64,000 bases of DNA, taken from positions 553,501 to 617,500 of the forward strand of contig NZ_CP074380.1 of assembly GCF_022695595.1 (NCBI RefSeq). The letters are read 5' to 3'. A model generated the notes under the pieces. It saw only the letters and a list, made by a program, of their open reading frames with translations, made no database searches and had not been told where the DNA came from. Made by a program: the position numbers and the translations under genes. Below, piece by piece: positions 7,769 through 16,011 of the stretch (its first letter is position 1; every line of letters begins with the position of its first letter). The stretch is from Streptomyces sp. MST-110588. Lineage in GTDB: Bacteria > Actinomycetota > Actinomycetes > Streptomycetales > Streptomycetaceae.

Positions 7769-8619
7769 CCGCCACTACGACGACCACCACGGCCACCCCC
7801 ACGGCCACCCCCACGACCACCACCATCGCCCCGGATCTCGCCGGCGATCTGTGGAAGTCACTGACCAGCACGGTGGGGCTGATCAGTACACGGCATGAAC
7901 ACGGCGTCAACATCATGGCCGCGGAGTGGACGTCCTATGTCAACCGTGAGCCCCTCTACGTCTCCGTTGCCCTGCGGGACACCTGCGAGACGCAGCGGCT
8001 GATCCGGGAGGCGCAGGAATTCTCGGTCACTCTGTGCGCCGACACCCAGGCGGCACTGGCCACCTTCGTCGGTAGTTTCTCGCTGCGCGAGGTGGCGAAG
8101 AGCGCGGCGCACGGCCTCGTCCTGGGGGAGCCCGCAGCGACGACAACTCCCTGGGTGACGGGTGGCGTGGTGGCACTGGAATGCGTACTGCGGCAGGCGG
8201 TCCCGCTTCCTCAGTACACGCTCTTCCTGGGCGAAGCGCTCGCGGCCCACCGGGGCACCGGCCGGACGCCTCTGGTGAAACACGGTGGCCTGCACGAACT
8301 GGGGGCGCCGTTGCAGAACACCCGTGTGACGGCCGCCGCACAGTTGCTGCCCGGAGACCCGCCACAGCTACGGATCGCGGCAACCGGCGCCTGCCGCCCC
8401 GGCAGTCCGTGGCAGCTCAGCCTCCGGTCCGGGGCGGGCGACGTTCTCTCCCTGGGAGAGCAGTGGCCCGGCACGTACGGAGACCTGCTGGTCGACCTGC
8501 CCCTACCCGACCAGGCCGCCCGGTGGCGGCTGCCGGACTGCCGCATCCTCGTCGAGTACGAGGGCTCGGAGCCGGGCACGGCGTTCGTCTCCTGCCCGGC
8601 CACCGCACCGGTCGGGTAA
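7765..8619 (+). CDS. Flavin reductase-like FMN-binding protein with a C-terminal extension
   Basis: This 284-residue protein matches the flavin reductase-like (DIM6/NTAB) split-barrel fold in residues ~15-175. Recognisable stretches are TVGLISTRHEHGVNIMAAEW, PLYVSVALRDT, FSVTLCAD and ALECVLRQAVPLPQYTLFLGE. The last ~100 residues form a beta-rich region that I do not recognise. The N-terminus is a short Thr-rich tract. It starts on an ATGA overlap with the WD40 gene, so it belongs to the operon. A bound flavin here could supply reduced flavin, or carry out redox chemistry in the N-N bond or ring-forming steps of an azapteridine. That assignment is inference. Confidence 0.75.
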   Translation: MTATTTTTTATPTATPTTTTIAPDLAGDLWKSLTSTVGLISTRHEHGVNIMAAEWTSYVNREPLYVSVALRDTCETQRLIREAQEFSVTLCADTQAALATFVGSFSLREVAKSAAHGLVLGEPAATTTPWVTGGVVALECVLRQAVPLPQYTLFLGEALAAHRGTGRTPLVKHGGLHELGAPLQNTRVTAAAQLLPGDPPQLRIAATGACRPGSPWQLSLRSGAGDVLSLGEQWPGTYGDLLVDLPLPDQAARWRLPDCRILVEYEGSEPGTAFVSCPATAPVG

Positions 8620-8714
8620 CGGGGGTACGTCACTTCACGCACATGCCGCGCCCTCCCACCCAGGGCTCACACGGGGCACGGCCTCGCACACGACCACGAG
8701 ACGGAGCGGGCCTG

Positions 8715-9659
8715 ATGACAGATCTGCACATGAAAGAGGAAGCCGACCTCGAACGGGTCTGCTCCGCGTCCCGACAGCACCTCCTGCTCGGCCGCCGCCC
8801 CGAGGAACTCGTGGCGATCGCCGAAGGTCCCAACGCGCCGACGGCCGAACGCGTGACCGCCGGCGCGATGCTGGCCCTGTTCGGCGACCCGCGGACTCCG
8901 GCAGTGCCGACGCTGGCCCGTGTACCCGGCGGCCGTGTCGAGATCGGGCTGCCTCCGGCCGCCGTCACCGAGGTCGCAGCGCGCTGGAAGCACGTCGGAG
9001 TCCTCGCGGAGTGGATCGAAAAAGAAACGCCCGTCCATTCGGTTGTTCTCCGGACGTTCTGGATCGGAACCTATCCGGTAACCAATTCCCAGTACGTGGA
9101 ATTCCTTCTGGACAGCCATCACCCCCACCGCCCCAGTACGTGGTATCTGGGGGCGTACCCCTGGGACCGCGCCAACCATCCGGTGTGCGGCGTACGTGCC
9201 GAGGACGCCGACGCCTACGCAGCCTGGCTCACCGCGCACACCGGACACCCGTACCGCCTGCCCACCGAGGCGGAATGGGAGCACGCCGCGAAAGGGTTCG
9301 CAGGCACCGAATACCCGTGGGGTGACACCTTCGACCCACAGCGGGCCAATACCCGGGAAACCCGCATCCACACCACCACACCGGTCGGGGTCTTTCCGGG
9401 CGGCGACTCCCCCTTCGGCATCTCCGACATGGCCGGTAATGTCGAGGAATACACGGCCGACGACTACCAGCCCTATCCCGACGGCCGCCGGGTCGGTGAC
9501 CATCTCGACCAACTGCTCGGCACATACCGGGTCACCCGCGGCGGCAGCTTCGCCCGTTACGGCGACCTGGCACGGACCCGACGCCGCCACGGGGCACACC
9601 CCGGCCCCCTGTATCCCTGCGGTCTCCGTATCGCATCGAGTTCTCCGCCTCCCACATGA
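8715..9659 (+). CDS. FGE/SUMF1-fold protein (ToxD-like)
   Basis: This 314-residue protein carries a formylglycine-generating-enzyme/SUMF1 domain over residues ~70-310. Hallmarks are YPVTNSQYVEFL, RLPTEAEWEHAAKG, EYPWGD, DMAGNVEEY and RGGSF. The Cys pair that binds copper in true formylglycine-generating enzymes, normally just after RGGS, is absent: the sequence continues ARYGDLARTRRR. It is therefore not expected to modify sulfatases and resembles the SUMF1-type protein ToxD of toxoflavin clusters. ATG 8715 has GGAG upstream; an in-frame ATG at 8643 would add 24 residues but lacks a ribosome site. This is the last gene of the plus-strand run and converges on the next minus-strand gene. Confidence 0.8.
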   Translation: MTDLHMKEEADLERVCSASRQHLLLGRRPEELVAIAEGPNAPTAERVTAGAMLALFGDPRTPAVPTLARVPGGRVEIGLPPAAVTEVAARWKHVGVLAEWIEKETPVHSVVLRTFWIGTYPVTNSQYVEFLLDSHHPHRPSTWYLGAYPWDRANHPVCGVRAEDADAYAAWLTAHTGHPYRLPTEAEWEHAAKGFAGTEYPWGDTFDPQRANTRETRIHTTTPVGVFPGGDSPFGISDMAGNVEEYTADDYQPYPDGRRVGDHLDQLLGTYRVTRGGSFARYGDLARTRRRHGAHPGPLYPCGLRIASSSPPPT

Positions 9660-9730
9660 CCTGCTTCACCGTGGCGTGAGCCGACGCGATCGCGGGCAAG
9701 TGCATGAACCGGTGATCGGCCGGCGCCCGG

Positions 9731-10391
9731 TCACTGTCTCCCGTAGAACGCGTTGACCAGCGACTCCATGCCCTTCTGGAACGAGCAGCACAGCGCGATC
9801 CAGGACCCGTCCACGAAGACCAGGTCGTAGCGACCGCGGGGAAGGTCGTGCGCGGCTTGGGGCGGAGTCCGGCGATGTCGGAGCGTGGTACTTCGACGGC
9901 GAGTTCCAGCTCGGGGTCGCGAGCCCGCCAGCCGGTGGCGAGGTCGGTGAGCACGAACAGCCGGCGGTCGGTGATCGCCTGGTGCCGGGGTTGCCGCCCG
10001 CGTTGGTGACCTGGACGTGGTAGCGCCCGGCCATGCTCGTCCAACCGCCTTCCATGGGCTTGCCGTACATCACGTGCTCGACCGCGTCGTCGACGGCGTC
10101 CTCGAAGTTCTCCTGGGCCTCGCTCAGCCCCTCCGCGACGTTCCCGGCGGCGCGGGTCATCCGGTGGTTGGTGAACCGGTTGTCGCTGACCGCGTCGATC
10201 GGGCGCGACGCCTTGCCGATGACCTTGTCCAGCGCCCCCCAGATCCGCTTCTCCAGAGCGGATTTCTTGGCCGGCACCCGCATGTGGGCGGGGACGAGCG
10301 GCAGGTTCGGATACACGCCGTAGTCCTCGCTGTGCAACAGCACTTCGCCGGGCTGGAGGAACTGCCGGCAGGGAGTCTCGTGGTCGATCAC
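9731..10391 (-). pseudogene. Frameshifted conserved protein of the ESX-substrate locus
   Basis: Read on the minus strand from ATG 10391, the frame gives MIDHETPCRQFLQPGEVLLHS and runs to about 9980. It then continues sensibly only in a second frame (ITDRRLFVLTDLATGWRARDP), and after about 9840 only in a third (GRYDLVFVDGSWIALCCSFQKG), ending in TGA at 9731. Each switch equals loss of one base. The second is at a run of four G (9838-9841), where a fifth would restore LRPKPR...FPRGRYDLVF. The reconstructed protein is about 220 residues with a PH-like beta-rich C-terminal half and no recognised family. It probably forms one unit with the WXG-type genes upstream. The frameshifts may be sequencing errors. 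Confidence 0.6.
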
Positions 10392-10548
10392 TCAGCCATT
10401 CTCCTTGTGTGCGGACGGCGGACGGCCATGGCGGACGGCGTACGCGTATGGCGTATGGCGTATGGAGCCGACGTACGCAGCACGGCGCACGGCCGCCGGG
10501 CTCCGCCCATACGCCGTCCTGTTCCGGGGCCTGTCCCGGACCCGGGTC

Positions 10549-11700
10549 TCAGCCGAAGGGGTTGTCGGGGTCGCGCGGCTGCTGGGCGGACGCCGGGCGG
10601 GAGAGCAGGCGGATGTCCTGGCCGGCCGCCGGCTCACGGTAGCGGTCGAGGGGGTCCTGCGCGGCGGGCGACGGGTCGGTGGGTACCCCGGTCCTCGACG
10701 GCGGGCTCAGCGGCCCGCTGACGGCCGGCTCGCGGTAGCGGCCGACCGGGTCCTGTGCGACGGGCTGTGACGGATGGAAGTCCGAGGCCGGCGGCAGGTG
10801 GACGTCCCCGTGCCGGGACGGCGAGGAGCCGCCGCCGGACTTGGAACCGCCACCGTCGATCATCTCGTCGAGCTTCTCAGCGCCCGCCTGGACGATGGGC
10901 GCCACAGCCTGCGTCGGGTCGCCCGAGAAGCCCAGGCCCGCCATGCCGAGTCCGACGGCGCCCTTCATCGGCACCTTGATCGCCTTCAGCGCCTTCTTCG
11001 CGGCGAGCGCCTTGAGGAACTTCTCGGCCTCGACCGGGTCCTTGATGTGCTTCCAGGTCCAGGGCTTGAGCTTCTTGACCTTCGACATCTTCTTGGCTTT
11101 TTTGAGCAGCTTGATGATGTTGACGAAAGCCTTCAGTTCCTTGGCCAGTTCGGCCAGCACCCTGGCGATGCGGGCCGAGACGAAACTCGCTTCGGCCACG
11201 GCGGCAGCGGCGGCGGCAGCGGCCGAGACCCCGGCTGTGACGATCGAGGTGGCCAGTGCCACGGCGAGTTCGATGATCGCCCATTCGATCAGCTCGCGGA
11301 TCAGCGTCTCGACGACCTGCTCGGCCAGCTTGGCCTGCGCGCCGGCCTGCTCCAGGACGTCCGCGACGGCGTCCATGTCGGCGGCTTCCTGCTCCAGGGC
11401 CGCTTCCATCTCGGCCAGGTGTCCCTGGAACGCGTCGGCCGCGTCACCGGTCCACTCGTGGGCGAGGTCCGCACGGTCGCGCCGCTGGTCGGCTATCAGT
11501 TCGCGCAGTTCGGAAGCCTGCTCACGCCACAGTGCGGCGGTTTCCTGGAGGCCCTCGTCGTCGCCGGTGACGGCTTCCAGGTGCTCGGCGAGCGGTTCGA
11601 CGAGCGGACGCATGATCTCGTCCACGACGGAGTCGAATCCGCTCATCCAGTCGTTGACCTTGTTGTACGCGCTGAGCGCCCCCGTTGCCACTCCGCTCAT
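10549..11700 (-). CDS. WXG100-type (ESX/type VII secretion) substrate-like protein
   Basis: This 383-residue protein has an N-terminal helical region of ~150 residues with a W-x-G turn in LAHEWTGDAADAFQGHLAEMEAALEQEA, characteristic of WXG100/PPE-like helical hairpins. An Ala-rich hydrophobic stretch follows near 150-185 (LAVALATSIVTAGVSAAAAAAAAVAEA), then a Lys-rich segment. The C-terminal ~110 residues are Pro/Ser-rich, with a duplicated motif DPVGRYREPA / DPLDRYREPA. Its start overlaps the stop of the upstream 110-residue gene (ATGA). No EccC ATPase or mycosin is in the window. It is either an ESX substrate or a toxin-like polymorphic protein without a recognisable C-terminal enzyme domain. 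Confidence 0.7.
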   Translation of the reverse strand: MSGVATGALSAYNKVNDWMSGFDSVVDEIMRPLVEPLAEHLEAVTGDDEGLQETAALWREQASELRELIADQRRDRADLAHEWTGDAADAFQGHLAEMEAALEQEAADMDAVADVLEQAGAQAKLAEQVVETLIRELIEWAIIELAVALATSIVTAGVSAAAAAAAAVAEASFVSARIARVLAELAKELKAFVNIIKLLKKAKKMSKVKKLKPWTWKHIKDPVEAEKFLKALAAKKALKAIKVPMKGAVGLGMAGLGFSGDPTQAVAPIVQAGAEKLDEMIDGGGSKSGGGSSPSRHGDVHLPPASDFHPSQPVAQDPVGRYREPAVSGPLSPPSRTGVPTDPSPAAQDPLDRYREPAAGQDIRLLSRPASAQQPRDPDNPFG

Positions 11701-12029
11701 CGAGTGCCCCCGGCGCCACCCTGGACCTGCCGCATCGTGCGAACGGTCTCGTCCTCGTCGGACTGGTAGGCACGCGCGGTCTCGGTGACGCCCTCGCTGA
11801 TGTTCTCTTCCAGCTTCGCCGCCGACTCCAGGATCTCCAGGGAGTCCTCGCTCTGCTCCGCGTAGGCGCTGTAGAGCTCGTCGGCCTCCGGCAGCTTGCC
11901 GAATGCCTGGGCGTTCAGCGAGTGGGAAGCCAGCTTGCTGCGTATCGCCCGCAGCTTCTCCGCGCGCTGGTCAGAGCTCTTGGCGAACTTGTGCAGAGCT
12001 TCTTGGGCAGCGGTGAACTGATCCGCCAC
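11697..12029 (-). CDS. EspC/DUF2580-like type VII secretion target protein
   Basis: This 110-residue, all-helical, acidic protein (MADQFTAAQEALHKFAKSSDQRAEKLRAIRS...) has the size and amphipathic pattern of ESX-1 EspC-like/WXG100-like partners. It starts at ATG 12029 and overlaps the next gene by four bases, so the two products are probably made together and may form a heterodimer. There is no W-x-G motif in this member. The assignment rests on size, helical pattern and context. Confidence 0.6.
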   Translation of the reverse strand: MADQFTAAQEALHKFAKSSDQRAEKLRAIRSKLASHSLNAQAFGKLPEADELYSAYAEQSEDSLEILESAAKLEENISEGVTETARAYQSDEDETVRTMRQVQGGAGGTR

Positions 12030-12257
12030 AGATCTCCCCCGATCCGTCGGTTGTCATGGACACTCGATTGGCATGGCGTAGTCAAAGGACTTCCAAGGTT
12101 CGGCCAACCTTACGGTGCCACCGATGCCGGGAGTGACGCGGGTCCACACACCGCGGCACCCCACGGCTCCATACGTCCGCCCCTTCCCCTATGAGCCGGC
12201 GACGACCTATGAGCCGACGGCCTATACGGGCCGACGGTCCCATGGAGGATGACGGGC

Positions 12258-13139
12258 ATGGACATCCGGCAACTGGAGTACTTCCTCGCGATCGTGGACC
12301 ACGGGGGTTTCCACCGGGCGGCCTCGGCCCTGTACCTCTCCCAGCCCTCGCTGTCCCAGGCCGTACGGGCTCTGGAGCGGGACCTTGGCAGCAGCCTGTT
12401 CCACCGCATCGGCCGCCGGGCGGTGCTCACCGAGGCGGGGGCGGCGCTGATCGAGCCCGCCCGGGCGGCGGTGCGCAGCCTGGAGACGGCCCGTGCCAGC
12501 GTCGCGGCCGTACACGAACTGCGCGCGGGACGGCTGGACCTCGCCTCCATGCCGTCCCAGACGGTCGAGCCGCTGACGACCATGATCCGCGCGTTCAGCG
12601 GCCGGTACCCCGGGGTGTCGGTGAACATCCGGGCCGCCTTCACCTCCCGCGAAGTCGTGGAGACGGTGCGCACCGGCGCCGCCGAGCTGGGTCTCCTGGC
12701 CACCCCGGGACCGCTGCCCGACAAGGAGGTGGTGTCCTACGCCGTGGGCGAGCAGCGGTTCGTCCTGGTCACCCCGCCCGACGGGCCGTTCCCGGCGGGG
12801 CGGCCGGTCGCCGCCGAGGAGCTGGCCGGCGCGCGGCTGATCGTCGGACAGCGGGGCACGGGCATGCGCGCGTACGTCGACGGGCTGCGCGAGCGCGGCG
12901 TCGGCTTCACCGTCGCGGCGGAGACCGAGCACCGGGTGGCGATCCTGCCGCTGGTGCTGGCGGGGGTCGGACTCGCCGTGGTCACCGAGTCCTGGCGTAC
13001 GACGGCCGAGCGGGCCGGCGCGGTGGTCGTGGACATCGAACCGAAGACATCGCTGCGGATCGGGCTGGTCAGCCGCCGTGTACTGTCCCCGGCCGCCCGT
13101 GCGTTCGTGACCTGCGCGCTGGCCGCCGTCACGGTCTGA
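12258..13139 (+). CDS. LysR-family transcriptional regulator, probably of D-malate use
   Basis: This 293-residue LysR protein has its winged helix at the N-terminus (MDIRQLEYFLAIVDHGGFHRAASALYLSQPSLSQAVRALERDLG) and an effector-binding domain from ~90 to the end. Start 12258 is chosen because GGAGG lies 9 bases before it. The in-frame ATG at 12249 directly abuts that GGAGG. It lies upstream of, and on the same strand as, a D-malate/tartrate-type dehydrogenase and a dicarboxylate carrier. This is the gene set controlled by DmlR in E. coli, so the likely inducer is a hydroxy-dicarboxylate. Confidence 0.85.
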   Translation: MDIRQLEYFLAIVDHGGFHRAASALYLSQPSLSQAVRALERDLGSSLFHRIGRRAVLTEAGAALIEPARAAVRSLETARASVAAVHELRAGRLDLASMPSQTVEPLTTMIRAFSGRYPGVSVNIRAAFTSREVVETVRTGAAELGLLATPGPLPDKEVVSYAVGEQRFVLVTPPDGPFPAGRPVAAEELAGARLIVGQRGTGMRAYVDGLRERGVGFTVAAETEHRVAILPLVLAGVGLAVVTESWRTTAERAGAVVVDIEPKTSLRIGLVSRRVLSPAARAFVTCALAAVTV

Positions 13140-13211
13140 TAGGCGCTCCTTACCAGGCAGATCGGCGAAGCGTCTTGGACGCCCGCGTGGCCTGATTGCT
13201 GCAATCGGCAC

Positions 13212-14306
13212 ATGTCCCCCAACGCAGACCGCACCTACGGGCGGCAGCACATGGTCCGCCACCACATCGCACTGATTCCCGGCGACGGCATCGGAGCCGA
13301 GGTGCTGCCGCCCGCCCGGCAGGTGCTGGACGCCGTCGGCGCCCGTCACGGCATCGGCTTCTCGTACACCTCGTACGACTGGTCCTGCGAGCGGTACGTC
13401 CGCGAGGGGGCGATGATGCCCGAGGACGGCCTGGACCGGCTGCGCGAGAAGGACGCGATCCTGCTCGGCGCGGTCGGTCATCCAAACGTGCCGGACCATG
13501 TCTCCCTGTGGGGACTGCTGATCCCGATTCGCCGTGGTTTGCGCCAGTACGTCAATGTGCGGCCGATCCGGGTCTTCGAGGGGGTCGGCAGTCCCGTACG
13601 TGCCGCCGCGGCCGGTGAGGTGGACTTCGTCGTCGTACGGGAGAACGTCGAGGGCGAGTACAGCGAGATCGGCGGGCGGCTGAACCGGGGGTTCCCCGAG
13701 GAGATGGCCGTACAGGAGTCCGTGTTCACGCGTGCCGGGGTGACCCGCGTCCTGGACTACGCCTTCGGGCTGGCCGCCGGGCGTGGCGGGCGGCTCACCT
13801 CGGCCACCAAGTCCAACGGCATCGTGCACACCCTGCCGTTCTGGGACGAGCTGGTGGCCGAGCGCGGCGCCGCCCATCCGCGGGTCGTCTGGGACCAGGA
13901 GCACATCGACGCGCTGGCCGCGAAGTTCGTCCTGGAACCGGCCCGTTTCGACGTGGTCGTCGCCTCCAACCTGTTCGGTGACATCCTCAGCGATCTGGCC
14001 GCCGCCGTGGCGGGCTCCATCGGCATCGCGCCGGCCGCCAACCTCAATCCGGAGCGCGAGTTCCCCTCGATGTTCGAGCCGGTCCACGGCTCCGCGCCGG
14101 ACATCGCGGGCCGTGGCATCGCCGATCCGCTGGGGGCGATCTGGTCGGCGGCCATGATGCTCGACCATCTCGGCCACCCGGAAGCGGCCAGGGACGTCAC
14201 CGATGCCATGGCCGCGGTGCTGGCCAAGACCGACGTACGCACCCCCGACCTCGGCGGCACCGCCACCACCGCCGAGTTCACCGCGAAACTCCTCGAACTG
14301 CTCTGA
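13212..14306 (+). CDS. dmlA: D-malate / tartrate dehydrogenase (decarboxylating)
   Basis: This 364-residue protein belongs to the isopropylmalate/isocitrate dehydrogenase superfamily. It shows the nucleotide-site opening IALIPGDGIGAEV, substrate Arg motifs around RRGLRQYVNVRPIRVF, the tartrate/D-malate dehydrogenase signature RENVEGEYSEIGGR, the metal-binding SNLFGDILSDLAAA and PVHGSAPDIAGRG. It should oxidise and decarboxylate D-malate (or tartrate) to pyruvate with NAD and a divalent metal. ATG 13251 (MVRHHIALIPGDG) is also a plausible start and gives a more typical N-terminus. Genomic partners are a LysR regulator upstream and a dicarboxylate transporter downstream. LeuB is less likely because of the RENVEGEY motif and the context. 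Confidence 0.85.
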   Translation: MSPNADRTYGRQHMVRHHIALIPGDGIGAEVLPPARQVLDAVGARHGIGFSYTSYDWSCERYVREGAMMPEDGLDRLREKDAILLGAVGHPNVPDHVSLWGLLIPIRRGLRQYVNVRPIRVFEGVGSPVRAAAAGEVDFVVVRENVEGEYSEIGGRLNRGFPEEMAVQESVFTRAGVTRVLDYAFGLAAGRGGRLTSATKSNGIVHTLPFWDELVAERGAAHPRVVWDQEHIDALAAKFVLEPARFDVVVASNLFGDILSDLAAAVAGSIGIAPAANLNPEREFPSMFEPVHGSAPDIAGRGIADPLGAIWSAAMMLDHLGHPEAARDVTDAMAAVLAKTDVRTPDLGGTATTAEFTAKLLELL

Positions 14307-14411
14307 TCCCGTCGGGGCGACCGCTCCGCCGGCCCGCCTCGCCCTGTCGCCCACCCACCCTCTCCCCCATTCGCCCTTTGGCCCTTTGGCCCTTTTGCTC
14401 CGCAGCCCCGC

Positions 14412-15869
14412 GTGCCGACCGCGTCCACGTTCCCCGACGAGGAGAAACGCCATGGCAGCAACCGCGTCCCCCACCGCCCCCGGCTCCGCCCCGCCCGGCC
14501 ACCACGCAAGCCCTGGTACCGGCATCTGTACTTCTGGGTCCTGACCGCGATCGTCTGCGGCATCCTCACCGGCTGGCTCCGGCCCGGCGTCGGCGTCGCC
14601 CTGGAGCCGGTCGGCACCACCTTCGTGTCCGCGATCAAGATGCTCATCACGCCGATCGTCTTCCTGACGATCGTGGGCGGCATCGGCGGCGTCGACAGCC
14701 TGCGCCGGGTCGGCCGGGTCGGCCTGAAATCACTGGTCTACTTCCAGGCCGGCACCCTGGCCGCACTCGCCGTCGGCCTGATCGCCGTCAATGTCTTCCA
14801 GCCCGGCGCCGGCGTCCACGCGCACCCCGGCGAGCTGCGTCTGTCGGGCGACGCCGCGCGGTACGTCAAGGACGGCGCGGACCGGAGCTGGTGGCACTTC
14901 CTCACCGACATCGTGCCCGACAGCGCGGTGGGTGCCTTCGCCGAGGGCCGCATCCTGCAAGTCATCTTCTTTTCCGTGCTGTTCGGCATCGCACTCAAAG
15001 CCGTGGGACCGATCGGGATTCCGGTGCTCGAAGGCATCGGTCGGCTGAGCTCCGTGGTGTTCAAAATCCTGCATTACGTCATGCTGGCCGCACCCGTCGG
15101 CGCTTTCGGTGCGATGGCCTTCACCGTCGGCAAGTACGGCATCTCCACCCTCACCGGCCTCGGCCGGCTCATCGGCCTGTTCTACGGCACGTCGCTGTTC
15201 TTCGTCGTCGTGGTGCTCGGCGGCATCCTGGCCCTTTTGAGAATCAATGTCCTGCGGCTGCTGCGCCATCTGCGCGAGGAATTCCTCATCGTCCTGGGAA
15301 CCTCCTCCTCGGAAAGCGTGCTGCCCCGGCTGATGACCAAGCTGGAGGGACTGGGAGTACGCCGTGACATCGTCGGACTGACCGTACCGACCGGCTATTC
15401 CTTCAATCTCGACGGGAGTTCGCTCTACCTGTCCCTGGCCGCCGTCTACATCGCCCAGGCCACCGACACTCCACTCGGTTTCGGCCAGCAGCTCGGCCTG
15501 CTCGCGGTCATGATCCTCACGTCCAAGGGGTCGGGCGGCGTCACCGGTGCCGGGTTCATCGCGCTGGCCGCCACCCTCTCCACCGTCGGCACCGTGCCCG
15601 CCGCCGGCATCATGCTGATCTTCGGAATCGACAAATTCATGTCCGAGTGCCGCGCCCTGACCAACCTCGCCGGCAACAGCGTCGCCACCCTCGTCGTCGC
15701 CCGCTGGGAAGGCGCCCTGGACACCGCACGCGCCAACCGGGTCCTGCGCACCGGAATTCCCGAGCCCGCCCCGGCGGAAACACCCGGGGCCGAGGGCCAG
15801 GGCGTTACGAAACCCACGTCGGCGCGAGAGCAGCGGTACGAGTCGGGCGTCCGTTCCGCGGTGCGCTGA
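14412..15869 (+). CDS. dctA: C4-dicarboxylate:cation symporter, DctA family (start region probably frameshifted)
   Basis: This DAACS-family symporter of ~450 residues has hallmarks AIKMLITPIVFLTIVGGI, the serine-rich reentrant loop LGTSSSESVLP, TGYSFNLDGSSLYL, LTSKGSGGVTGAGF and IDKFMSECRALTNLAGN. It would import D-malate or related C4 acids for the dehydrogenase upstream. In this sequence the only in-frame start is GTG 14412, which has no ribosome site. ATG 14452 has GAGGAGA just upstream, but its frame leaves the symporter frame. Adding one C to the CCCC at 14489-14492 joins them into a normal N-terminus (MAATASPTAPGSAPARPP then RKPWYRHLYF). A missing base is therefore likely. Confidence 0.85.
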   Translation: MPTASTFPDEEKRHGSNRVPHRPRLRPARPPRKPWYRHLYFWVLTAIVCGILTGWLRPGVGVALEPVGTTFVSAIKMLITPIVFLTIVGGIGGVDSLRRVGRVGLKSLVYFQAGTLAALAVGLIAVNVFQPGAGVHAHPGELRLSGDAARYVKDGADRSWWHFLTDIVPDSAVGAFAEGRILQVIFFSVLFGIALKAVGPIGIPVLEGIGRLSSVVFKILHYVMLAAPVGAFGAMAFTVGKYGISTLTGLGRLIGLFYGTSLFFVVVVLGGILALLRINVLRLLRHLREEFLIVLGTSSSESVLPRLMTKLEGLGVRRDIVGLTVPTGYSFNLDGSSLYLSLAAVYIAQATDTPLGFGQQLGLLAVMILTSKGSGGVTGAGFIALAATLSTVGTVPAAGIMLIFGIDKFMSECRALTNLAGNSVATLVVARWEGALDTARANRVLRTGIPEPAPAETPGAEGQGVTKPTSAREQRYESGVRSAVR

Positions 15870-16011
15870 CCACGGGGACCTTTCAGCCGCGGAAGACGGC
15901 CACGGCCGCGGCGGGCGCCCGGAGGCCGGCCGCGCAGGTCCGGGCGACTCGTGGAGCGCGGGGTGCACGGCATCCATATCGGCTATTCGAGGGACACCGA
16001 GGAGAAGTGTC

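Noticed and set aside
12222..14525. 767-codon minus-strand open frame across the LysR/dmlA/dctA genes
   Set aside because: It spans three well-recognised plus-strand genes and an intergenic gap; its translation is Gly/Arg/Asp/Gln-rich with no motif.
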